Source of the DNA: Actinophytocola sp963729115
Lineage (GTDB): Bacteria > Actinomycetota > Actinomycetes > Mycobacteriales > Pseudonocardiaceae
Reading direction: 5' to 3'
Assembly: GCA_963729115.1 (NCBI GenBank)
Contig: CAVSMR010000011.1
Coordinates: 496,001 to 560,000 of the forward strand
Length of the DNA: 64,000 nucleotides
The translations under genes and the position numbers were made by a program. Positions 1-7,916 of this stretch are shown one piece after another (the stretch's first letter is position 1; the number at the start of each line of letters is the position of its first letter). The notes under the pieces are model-generated. The model made no database searches, was not told where the DNA came from, and saw only the letters and a program-made list of their open reading frames with translations.

Positions 1-583
1 GCACGCCGGCGACGATCGCGACGACGATCAGCACGACCACCGCGTTCGGGAACTTCACGCCCGGGATCAGGTTGCCCGTGGAGATCTTCGTATACGCCGG
101 GTCCTCGCTGAAGTAGATCGGCGCACTGTCGGACAGCACCAGCGCGAGGCCCTGGGCCACCAGCATCATCGCGAGCGTCGCGATGAACGGCGGGATGCGC
201 AGGATCGCGATGTTGATCCCGTTGACCAGCCCCATGAGCCCGCCGAAGAGAACCGTGCCGAGCAGGCCGACGGCGATCGGCAGGTCCAGCTGCACGATGA
301 ACACGCCGGACATCACCGCGCACAGCGCCATCCCGGTGCCGATCGACAGGTCGATGCCGCCGGTGATGATCACGAACGTGGTGCCGATCGCGAGCGTGCC
401 GATCACCACGGTGGAGAACAGGATCGCGGTGAAGTTGCCGTAGGAGAAGAAGTACGGGCTCGCGAACGAGAAGAACACGTAGATGACGATGAGGCTCGCG
501 AAGGCCAAGAGCTGCTGCAATCGTCCCTTTGCGACAGCGACGAAACCACCGGCCACGGCCTCGCGCGTTCGGACCGCCGTCAT
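1..583 (-). CDS. Sugar ABC transporter permease, RbsC type (partial)
   Basis: Inner-membrane permease of a ribose-type (CUT2) sugar importer. I read it directly from the minus strand: it starts with ATG at 583 (MTAVRTREAV) and runs off the left edge of the window. The visible roughly 194 residues are very hydrophobic and include GGIDLSIGT, the signature found in RbsC/XylH-type permeases, followed by further membrane segments (GLLGTVLFGGLMGLVNG and similar). The start overlaps the stop of the upstream ATPase by four bases (ATGA), so the two are translationally coupled. No periplasmic binding protein is seen upstream, so it may lie beyond the left edge. The transported sugar cannot be told from the sequence. 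Confidence 0.85.
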   Translation of the reverse strand, partial: MTAVRTREAVAGGFVAVAKGRLQQLLAFASLIVIYVFFSFASPYFFSYGNFTAILFSTVVIGTLAIGTTFVIITGGIDLSIGTGMALCAVMSGVFIVQLDLPIAVGLLGTVLFGGLMGLVNGINIAILRIPPFIATLAMMLVAQGLALVLSDSAPIYFSEDPAYTKISTGNLIPGVKFPNAVVVLIVVAIVAGV

Positions 584-2205
584 GAGGTCCCCTCCTCCTT
601 CGCCGCGCCGGTGTCCGCCGGGTCGAGGCCCAGTTCCGCGGCGTCCTCGACGTTCTCGTCCGGGCGCAGGGTCGCGTAGTGCATGATCCGTTCCTGCGTG
701 GCCTCGGCGGCGGTGAGGACCCGGGTGACCCGGCCCTCGCTCATCACCACCACCCGGTGCGACATGCGCAGCACCTCGGGCAGCTCCGAGGAGATCATGA
801 TGATCGACTTGCCCTGCTCGGCCAGCTCGTTGAGCAGCGCGTAGATCTCCTCCTTGGCGCCCACGTCGATGCCGCGGGTCGGCTCGTCGAAGATCAGGAT
901 GTCGCAGTCGCGCACCAGCCACTTGGCGATGACGACCTTCTGCTGGTTGCCACCGGAGAGGAACTTCGTGGTCTGGTCGACCGACGGCGTCTTGATCCGC
1001 AGCGCGCCGACGTACTCGCCGGCCTTCGTGCGCGCGGCGCGGTCGTCGACGAACCCGAAGGCGGAGAACTTCTCGCGCAGCGCGCCGAGCGTGACGTTCG
1101 CCTTGACGTCGGAGTCGAGCAGCAGGCCGTAGCGCTTGCGGTCCTCGGACAGGTAGCCGATGCCGTGGCGGACCGCGTCGGCCGGGTGCGCGATGCGGAC
1201 CGGCCTGCCACGTAACAGGATCGTGCCCGCGGCGAGCGGGTCCGCGCCGACGATCGCGCGCGCGGTCTCGGTGCGCCCGGCACCCATGAGGCCCGCGATG
1301 CCGAGGATCTCGCCCTCCCGCAGGTCGAACGAGACGTCCTTGAGCTGGGTCGTCGTCGAGCCGGCTGCCTTGGTGGCCAGGCCGACGACGTCGAGCACGA
1401 CCTCGCGGTCGTCGCGAACCCCGTGCGGGCCGGCGCCGCCGGCGATCGTGCGGCCGACCATCATCGAGATGATCTCCGACGTGCTCGTGGCGGTCACGTC
1501 CACGGTGTCGACGTACTCGCCGTCGCGGATCACCGTGACGCGGTCGGCGATCCGCTTGATCTCCTCCATGCGGTGGGAGATGTAGATGACCCCGGTATCC
1601 GGCCTGACGAAACGTCTGATCAATTCGTGAAGGGTCGCCACCTCGGCGTCGTTGAGCGCCGCCGTGGGCTCGTCCATGATCAGGACCTTGGGCTCGTAGG
1701 ACAGCGCCTTGGCGATCTCGACCATCTGCTGGTTGGCCACGGTCAGCCCGCCGACCACGGCGTTCGGGTCCAGCGGCAGGCGCAGCCGGTCGATGAGCCC
1801 GTGGGCGTCGCGGACGAGCCGGCGCTCGTCGAGGAACATCCGCAGCAGGCGCGGCTCGCGGCCGATGAAGATGTTCTGCGCGACCGTCAGGTGGGGCACC
1901 AGGTTGAACTCCTGGTGGATGATGCTGATGCCGAACTCGGTCGCGTGCCGGGGCCCGGTGATCGCCACCGGCTCGCCGTCGAGCAGGAAGAACCCGCTGT
2001 CCGCGGCGTAGATGCCGGACAGCAGCTTCATCAGCGTGGACTTGCCGGCGCCGTTCTCCCCCACCAGCGCGAGGACCTCGCCCGCCCGCAGCTCCAGGCG
2101 CATGTCCGACAGCGCCCGCACGCCGGGGAAGGACTTGCTGACCTCCTCGACCTCGAGGAGGGGCACGGAGCCGGCGCGGGGCGCGACGGTGTCGACGTCA
2201 GCCAT
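580..2205 (-). CDS. Sugar ABC transporter ATP-binding protein, RbsA type
   Basis: Cytoplasmic ATPase with two fused nucleotide-binding domains, about 541 residues, the usual RbsA/MglA length. The first half carries a canonical Walker A (GENGAGKST), a Q-loop (IHQEF), and Walker B (VLIMDEP). The second half has the degenerate P-loop typical of this family (GLMGAGRTE), a good ABC signature (LSGGNQQK) and Walker B (ILIFDEP). I chose the ATG at 2205 because a GGAG lies seven bases upstream; in-frame ATGs at 2226 and 2238 would add 7 or 11 residues but lack such a site. It is the first gene of a two-gene operon with the permease. A promoter-like sequence lies about 130 bases upstream. Confidence 0.9.
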   Translation of the reverse strand: MADVDTVAPRAGSVPLLEVEEVSKSFPGVRALSDMRLELRAGEVLALVGENGAGKSTLMKLLSGIYAADSGFFLLDGEPVAITGPRHATEFGISIIHQEFNLVPHLTVAQNIFIGREPRLLRMFLDERRLVRDAHGLIDRLRLPLDPNAVVGGLTVANQQMVEIAKALSYEPKVLIMDEPTAALNDAEVATLHELIRRFVRPDTGVIYISHRMEEIKRIADRVTVIRDGEYVDTVDVTATSTSEIISMMVGRTIAGGAGPHGVRDDREVVLDVVGLATKAAGSTTTQLKDVSFDLREGEILGIAGLMGAGRTETARAIVGADPLAAGTILLRGRPVRIAHPADAVRHGIGYLSEDRKRYGLLLDSDVKANVTLGALREKFSAFGFVDDRAARTKAGEYVGALRIKTPSVDQTTKFLSGGNQQKVVIAKWLVRDCDILIFDEPTRGIDVGAKEEIYALLNELAEQGKSIIMISSELPEVLRMSHRVVVMSEGRVTRVLTAAEATQERIMHYATLRPDENVEDAAELGLDPADTGAAKEEGTS

Positions 2206-2339
2206 GGGCGCGCTCCGGGCCGCCATGCGGGCCCGCATACGTCGGATGACCCGACGGATGGCCCCACGACCGTGCCGTGTCCAGCGCGTCGATGCGTGCC
2301 ACGAACGCTCCTGCTCCCTGGGCGTGATCTACCCGGGAG

Positions 2340-2367
2340 GTTAGACATCCGATGTATTCGGCGTCAA
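2340..2367 (-). promoter_or_regulatory. Candidate promoter of the sugar transporter operon
   Basis: Read on the minus strand, TTGACG (2362-2367) is followed after 16 bases by TCTAAC (2340-2345), a plausible -35/-10 pair. The spacer contains an 11-base inverted repeat, ACATC-C-GATGT (2345-2355), where a sugar-responsive repressor of LacI or ROK type could bind. This is inference from sequence only. Confidence 0.4.
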
Positions 2368-2392
2368 GGTTCGGTGCGGTTGAGCGCCGGGC

Positions 2393-4408
2393 CTAGCCCC
2401 AGGCTTCGGTGGCTTCCCAGGTGTCGAGGTAGACCTCGGCGCCGCGGCTCATGTCGTGGATGATCGCGTCCGCGTCCGGGCCGGCGGCGAGCCTCAGGTC
2501 GGCCAGCCAGTCCGGGAACAGGCCGATGTGCGCCATGCCGTCGACGTTCAGGTCGTACACCCGCTCACCGGTCCGCTGCTTGTCCACAGTGGACCCACCG
2601 TCGAAGGTCTGGAACGGGTACTGCAGCGGGCGGCTGGCCGCGTCGGCGCGCGGCGGCGCCTGGGCGCCGAAGCCACCGGTGTCGAAGCCGACGCCCAGCG
2701 CGCCCGGGTAGTTCGGCGTCGACCGCAGCGTCTTCCAGTCGGACACGAACTGGTCGGTGCCGTTGCCGTACGGGCCGGCGATGCCGCCGAGGCCCAGGAC
2801 CCGGTTGTAGAACTGGGTGTCCAGCCACGAGTGCCCCGACACGACGCCCGGGTAGTGGTTGGCCTCCAGCAGGGTCAGCGCCGAGTCGATGGACTTCACG
2901 CCCATGTGATCGACATCGATCATCATGCCGCGCGACATCATGCCCTGCATCGCGTACGTGCCGAGGTCGGTGAGCCCGTGGATGTTGCAGTGCGGCGCGG
3001 CCGGGTACACCGGCAGCGTGACGTCCGGTGGCAGCAGCGCCTTCAGCGGCCCGGACAGGTCGCCGATGTCGAAGGAGACCGTGTGGTCGTGCGCCGCGCC
3101 GGTGCAGGTCTCCGCCTCCCAGAAGCGGCCGGTGGTGAGGTAGTTGCCGGCGTTGACCACAACGCCCTGGGTCTCCTCGTCGAAGCGCACGCCGCACAGC
3201 GCGTTGTCGAACTTGTGGCACACGAACATCCGGCGCACGCCCAGGCCGTACAGCTCGTCCAGGCCCGCGTCGATGTCCGCCTTCGAGCACTGCGGCACGT
3301 TCTGCCTGACCCCGCAGCCGAACGGCTGGGACACCTCGACGCCCAGCACCACCGCGAGCTTGCCCTGCTCGACCACCGAGCGCGCCTGCGCGGGATCGGT
3401 GACGATGCGGAACCAGCCCTTGCCCGGCCCGCCGTTCTGGTCGTCGATGAAGTCCTGCAGCTCGTGGATGCGCTGCGACTGCAGCCGGACCTGGTCCATG
3501 TCGTTGCAGGACGTGTGCTTGAGCGGGTAGATCTCGCACAGCGCGGAGTTGTTCACGAACAGGTTCGTGTAGACCCGCAGGCCGCCGCGCCACGCGCGCT
3601 CCAGCCACTTGTAGTACTGCGCCTCGTGGGTCAGCGAGTTCCACTTGGGCCAGTCCTTGTAAGTGGGCCAGCCCTTGGTGTCGTGGGTGAGGCCGGGATA
3701 GGCGCCGGACACGACGTTCTCCAGCCACGCGCCGAGCCCGTTCGGCTCGTGGTCGGGGCAGTCGACGAGCGCGTCGGTGATCCCGTACCGGCTCCACGGC
3801 GTTCCACAGTGGACGTCGCCGCCCATGAACTCGAACGCCGTCAGGTGGTTGTGCAGCTCGGCGACGCCGCGTACCTCGCCGTCGGGCGTCGTGCCGGTGA
3901 ACGGGTCACCCGTGACGTTCAGCTCGGCCTCGGGTGCCGTGGCGCAGCCGGTGGTCTCGACGAGCGTGAACCGGGTACCGGAGCCGCGCAGCGCGAGGAT
4001 CGTGAAGATCGGGTCCACCGTGAGCTGCTGCCCCGCCGCCTGCGAGGTGATCCGCACGGTGTCGCCGTCGGCGGTGAGCTTCCAGTCCGACTGCGGGCCG
4101 GCCGCCGCGGACTTGAGCACGCCGAGCGTGCCGAGCCCGTTGGACACGAAGTCGCTCCCGGTGCCGTAGAACAGGTAGCTCGCCGTCCCGGTGCGCTGCA
4201 GGCGGAACGGCTGGTTCGGCGCGGAGCCGGTCGCCTGGTAGCCGCCGAGGACGTTGCGCACCACGAACTTGCCGTTCGGTGCCTGCAGCGCGACGCACGC
4301 GCCGCCCAGGTTGTTCACGTCCGGCGCCGCCTCCGCGGGTCCCGGAACGACGATCGCCCCGGCCACGGCAACCGCCCCGACCAGCCCCAACCACCGCTTG
4401 CGCGCCAT
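2393..4408 (-). CDS. Secreted metal-dependent hydrolase, amidohydrolase/dipeptidase-like
   Basis: A 671-residue exported protein. It begins with a clear signal peptide (MARKRWLGLVGAVAVAGAIV, then a PAEAAP cleavage region). Residues about 35-150 look like a beta-trefoil or fascin-like domain. The rest resembles the TIM-barrel amidohydrolase/renal-dipeptidase (M19-like) class: HNH near residue 190, an acidic stretch GVEVSQPFGC, a likely metal-binding DVDHMG and a later SGHSW. Many cysteines fit an extracellular protein. The ATG at 4408 has GGGGAG nine bases upstream. Substrate unknown. It sits between the sugar importer and a methyltransferase, with no clear functional link to either. Confidence 0.6.
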   Translation of the reverse strand: MARKRWLGLVGAVAVAGAIVVPGPAEAAPDVNNLGGACVALQAPNGKFVVRNVLGGYQATGSAPNQPFRLQRTGTASYLFYGTGSDFVSNGLGTLGVLKSAAAGPQSDWKLTADGDTVRITSQAAGQQLTVDPIFTILALRGSGTRFTLVETTGCATAPEAELNVTGDPFTGTTPDGEVRGVAELHNHLTAFEFMGGDVHCGTPWSRYGITDALVDCPDHEPNGLGAWLENVVSGAYPGLTHDTKGWPTYKDWPKWNSLTHEAQYYKWLERAWRGGLRVYTNLFVNNSALCEIYPLKHTSCNDMDQVRLQSQRIHELQDFIDDQNGGPGKGWFRIVTDPAQARSVVEQGKLAVVLGVEVSQPFGCGVRQNVPQCSKADIDAGLDELYGLGVRRMFVCHKFDNALCGVRFDEETQGVVVNAGNYLTTGRFWEAETCTGAAHDHTVSFDIGDLSGPLKALLPPDVTLPVYPAAPHCNIHGLTDLGTYAMQGMMSRGMMIDVDHMGVKSIDSALTLLEANHYPGVVSGHSWLDTQFYNRVLGLGGIAGPYGNGTDQFVSDWKTLRSTPNYPGALGVGFDTGGFGAQAPPRADAASRPLQYPFQTFDGGSTVDKQRTGERVYDLNVDGMAHIGLFPDWLADLRLAAGPDADAIIHDMSRGAEVYLDTWEATEAWG

Positions 4409-4476
4409 TGCTACTCCCCGGTAAGGCAGACTGTTGTACACCTTGGCGGGCAGCCCGGCCGCCGTCAATCCGCCGT

Positions 4477-5271
4477 TCAGCGGGCCGTACCTGCCAGTAT
4501 TTCCCGCCCATCTGTGAACGCGGCGGGCTCCAGGCCGGACAGCCGGGCGCCCACCGCGCGGAGGAACTCCGCCCGGGCGGCCGGGGCCAGGTGGGCCAGC
4601 CGCCGCGCGCCGGCGCCGAGGTTCGTGTTGTGCTCGACGAACTCCTCGCAGGTCGGCCGGCGCGACCACGGCACGGGCCCGACGTCGACGTGCGCGAAGC
4701 CGGCCGCGGTGCACACGTCCGCGAGCTTGTCCGGCGTGTTGAGCACGACGTGCCGGCTGACGAGCGCGTCGTCCGCGGGGGCGCCGAAGCGGTCGAGCTC
4801 CTCGTGCCAGACCTCGACCGCGCGCACCGGCCGCTCCCGGCCCCAGACCGCGATGCCGGCGGTGCCGCCGGCGCGCACGACGCGGCGCGTCTCGTGCACG
4901 CCGGCCGCGGGGTCGGGCAGGTGGAACAACATGAACGCGAGCACCGCGACGTCGAACACCCCGTCCGCGAACGGCAACCGAGCGGCGTCGGCCACCACCC
5001 GCGGATAGCCGTCCGGTGCCCGCCGCAGCATCCCGGCAGCCCGGTCGGCCCCGACGATCACGGCCCCCGGCGCCGCCCGGCGCAGGTCCGGCAGCAAGGT
5101 GCCGACCCCGGTGCCGAGGTCGAGCACGCGCCGCGCACCGGCCAGCGGCAGCCGGTCGAGCAACCGAAGGCTGACCGGATGCAGCACACCGGCCCACCCG
5201 CGCTCGTAGGCAGCGGCGGACCCGGAGTAGTGCGCGGCGAGCGTGCGGACGGGGTCGGCGGAGGCGTTCAT
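4477..5271 (-). CDS. Class I SAM-dependent methyltransferase
   Basis: A 264-residue cytoplasmic methyltransferase of the UbiE/Methyltransf_11 type. Motif I is VLDLGTGVG near residue 50, an acidic GADRA follows, and the post-I region ADAARLPFADGVFDVAV is typical of this family. The acceptor is unknown. I chose the ATG at 5271 (MNASADP) because the fold begins right after it; an upstream in-frame extension to 5349 has no family-like content. The gene lies just downstream of parC, separated by about 145 bases that hold a decayed duplication of the parC 3' end. Confidence 0.8.
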   Translation of the reverse strand: MNASADPVRTLAAHYSGSAAAYERGWAGVLHPVSLRLLDRLPLAGARRVLDLGTGVGTLLPDLRRAAPGAVIVGADRAAGMLRRAPDGYPRVVADAARLPFADGVFDVAVLAFMLFHLPDPAAGVHETRRVVRAGGTAGIAVWGRERPVRAVEVWHEELDRFGAPADDALVSRHVVLNTPDKLADVCTAAGFAHVDVGPVPWSRRPTCEEFVEHNTNLGAGARRLAHLAPAARAEFLRAVGARLSGLEPAAFTDGREILAGTAR

Positions 5272-5296
5272 CGCGCCACCGTACGTCGGCACTCGC

Positions 5297-5446
5297 CACG
5301 AGCCTCGGCCAGCGGTGCGGGCCCCCGCCCGATCCGGGACCGACAGCACGCCTACCTAGCCGCGCCCGACCAAGCAGCCCAGCACGAACCTCGGCCAGCG
5401 CCGCAGCCCCGCCGACCTAGCCGCGCTCGACCAGGCGGCCCACCAT
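5297..5446. repeat. Imperfect duplication at the parC 3' end
   Basis: Two diverged copies lie side by side. The segment at 5350-5385 (starts GCCTACCTAGCCGCG) matches 5411-5446 (starts GCCGACCTAGCCGCG), which covers the last codons and the stop codon of parC. A flanking segment at 5297-5329 matches 5383-5413 (both contain CCTCGGCCAGC). It reads as an old tandem duplication of the gene end and its downstream DNA. Confidence 0.6.
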
Positions 5447-7903
5447 GTCCGGGCCGGGGTGTGCGGTGCCCGAGGCGTCGCGGCGGAGGTCCGGGTCGGG
5501 TAGCTCGACCGAGGAGCCGTTGCGCGCCACCCCGCCCGGGCGTGGGCCCACCCAGCCGAGCACCAGCCGGTCCTCGCCCTTGAGGAAGCGTTGCGAGCGC
5601 ACGCCGCCGGTGGCGCGGCCCTTTGCCGGGTACTTCGCGAACGGGGTGACCTTGATGCTCTGCCCGGTGGCCGTGACGACCATCGGCTCGCCGTGTTCGT
5701 CGTCGTCGGTGCGCAGGGCGGCAAAGAAGACGGCCTCCGCGCCGGCGGCCAGGTTGATGCCGGCCATGCCGCCGCCCTTGAGGCCCTGCGGGCGCACCAG
5801 CGACGCGCCGAACCGCAGCAGCGACGAGTCCGAGGACAGGAACACGCAGGTCTCCGAACCGTCGGTGAGCCAGGCGGCCCCGACGACCTCGTCGCCGTCC
5901 TTGAGCCCGATCACCTCGAACTCGTCCGAGCGCACCGGCCAGTCCGGCGCGCACACCTTCACCACACCGTGCCGCGTGCCGAGCACGAGGCCCGGCGAGC
6001 CCTCGGCACGCTCACCCAGCGGCGCGATGCCGACGACCCGCTCGCCCTTCTCCAGCGGCACCAGCTCGCTCGCAGCCATGCCGCCGCCGAGCGACACGGT
6101 GCCCGCGTGCTCCGGCAGCACCGGCAGCGGCAGCACGTCGGTCTTGAACGCGCGGCCGCGGCTGGTGATCACGAGGATCTGCCCGCGTGCCGTGGTGTGC
6201 ACGAGCGCGGCGACCGCGTCGTGCCGGGCGCGGCCGCTGCGCCGGCGGGCCTCGGTGGCCTCCTCGGACTCGGCCGCGGTGCGGGCCACCAGGCCGGTGG
6301 CCGACAGCAGCACCTGGCACGGGTCGTCGGTGACCTCGAGCGGGCCGGCCGGCTTGGACGCGGCCAGCACCTCCTTGAGGTCACCGTCGATCAGCGCGGT
6401 GCGCCGCTCGCCGGCCAGGTCCTTCGCGATCTTGGCCAGCTCGTTCGAGACGAGCCGCTTCAGCACCGACTCGTCCTCGAGGATCTTCGTCAGCTCGGCG
6501 ATCTCCCCGCGCAGCCGGTCCTGCTCGTTCTCGAGCTCGAGCCGGTCGTACTTGGTGAGCCGGCGCAGCGGGGTGTCCAGGATGTACGTCGCCTGGACGT
6601 CGGTGAGCTTGAAGCGCTTCATCAGGCCCGTCTTGGCCTCCGCGGCGTTCTCGCTCGTGCGGATCAGCCGGATCACCTTGTCGATGTCCAGCAGGGCGAT
6701 CAGCAGGCCCTCGACGAGGTGCAGCCGTTCCTCGCGCTTGCGGCGGCGGAACCTCGTGCGCCGGGTGACCACGTCGTAGCGGTGGCGCAGGAACACCTCG
6801 AGCAGCGCCTTGAGGCCGAGCGTCTGCGGCTGCCCGTCGACGAGGACGAGGTTGTTGATGCCGAAGGACTGTTCCATCGGCGTGAGCCGGTAGAGATCGG
6901 AGAGCAGGGCCTGCGGGTTGACGCCGACCTTGCACTCGATGACCAGGCGCGTGCCGTTCTCGCCGTCGGTGAGGTCCTTGACGTCGGCGATCCCGGTGAG
7001 CCGCTTGGACTTCGTGACCTCGTCGGTGATCTTCTCGATGATCTTCTCGGGCCCGACCGCGTACGGCAGCTCGACCACGGTGATCGCCTGGCGGCCGCGG
7101 CTGCCCTCGAGCGGGCCGATCTCGACCTTGGCGCGCATGCGGACGACGCCGCGGCCGGTCTCGTAGGCACGGCGGACCTCGTCGAGGCCGAGCAGCATGC
7201 CGCCGGTGGGCAGGTCGGGGCCGGGGACGAACTCCATGAGCTTGTCGAGGGTCGCGTTGGGATGGTTGATCAGCCAGCGCGCGGCCCCGATGACCTCACC
7301 GAGGTTGTGCGGGATCATGTTGGTGGCCATCCCGACCGCGATGCCCGAAGTGCCGTTCACGAGCAGGTTCGGGTACGCGGCGGGCAAGACGGACGGCTCC
7401 TCGAGCGACCCGTCGTAGTTGGGCCGGAAGTCGACCGTGTCCTCGCCCAGCTCCCCCACGAGCAACATCGCCTCGGGCGAGAGCCGGGACTCGGTGTATC
7501 TGCTCGCGGCCGGTCCGTCGTCTGGGCTACCAAAATTTCCGTGCCCGTCGACGAGTGGGGCGTTCATCGAGAAGTCCTGTGCCAGGCGGACCATCGCGTC
7601 GTAGATGGCCACGTCGCCGTGCGGGTGGTAGCGGCCCATCACGTCGCCGACCACGCGGGAGGACTTCACGTACGCATGCGTGGGCCGGTAGCCGTTCTCG
7701 TTCATCGAGAACAGGATGCGGCGGTGCACCGGCTTGAGGCCGTCGCGGGCGTCGGGCAGGGCGCGGGAGTGGATGACCGAGTACGCGTACTCCAGGTAGG
7801 AGTCCTCGATCTCCGTCTTCAGTGCGTTGTCGAAGACCTTCGCGCCCGCGCGGTCGAACGCGGCCGGGTCGACGCGGGTCGTGCGTGCCTTGCGGCGTGC
7901 CAT
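5417..7903 (-). CDS. parC: Type IIA DNA topoisomerase subunit A (ParC/GyrA-like)
   Basis: An 828-residue DNA breakage-reunion subunit. The catalytic tyrosine sits in AASRYTESRL (about residue 130). The winged-helix region (PDARDGLKPVHRR) is intact, a long coiled-coil segment follows at about 430-490, and six-bladed beta-pinwheel repeats fill the C-terminus. A classical GyrA-box (QRRGGKG) is not evident; the nearest equivalent reads GRATGGVRSQRF. This favours the ParC/topoisomerase IV class that actinomycetes carry beside GyrA. Starts with ATG at 7903, only 13 bases after the parE stop, so parE-parC form an operon. The protein partner is the intein-bearing ParE. Confidence 0.9.
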   Translation of the reverse strand: MARRKARTTRVDPAAFDRAGAKVFDNALKTEIEDSYLEYAYSVIHSRALPDARDGLKPVHRRILFSMNENGYRPTHAYVKSSRVVGDVMGRYHPHGDVAIYDAMVRLAQDFSMNAPLVDGHGNFGSPDDGPAASRYTESRLSPEAMLLVGELGEDTVDFRPNYDGSLEEPSVLPAAYPNLLVNGTSGIAVGMATNMIPHNLGEVIGAARWLINHPNATLDKLMEFVPGPDLPTGGMLLGLDEVRRAYETGRGVVRMRAKVEIGPLEGSRGRQAITVVELPYAVGPEKIIEKITDEVTKSKRLTGIADVKDLTDGENGTRLVIECKVGVNPQALLSDLYRLTPMEQSFGINNLVLVDGQPQTLGLKALLEVFLRHRYDVVTRRTRFRRRKREERLHLVEGLLIALLDIDKVIRLIRTSENAAEAKTGLMKRFKLTDVQATYILDTPLRRLTKYDRLELENEQDRLRGEIAELTKILEDESVLKRLVSNELAKIAKDLAGERRTALIDGDLKEVLAASKPAGPLEVTDDPCQVLLSATGLVARTAAESEEATEARRRSGRARHDAVAALVHTTARGQILVITSRGRAFKTDVLPLPVLPEHAGTVSLGGGMAASELVPLEKGERVVGIAPLGERAEGSPGLVLGTRHGVVKVCAPDWPVRSDEFEVIGLKDGDEVVGAAWLTDGSETCVFLSSDSSLLRFGASLVRPQGLKGGGMAGINLAAGAEAVFFAALRTDDDEHGEPMVVTATGQSIKVTPFAKYPAKGRATGGVRSQRFLKGEDRLVLGWVGPRPGGVARNGSSVELPDPDLRRDASGTAHPGPDMVGRLVERG

Positions 7904-7916
7904 GTCTCGTTATCCC

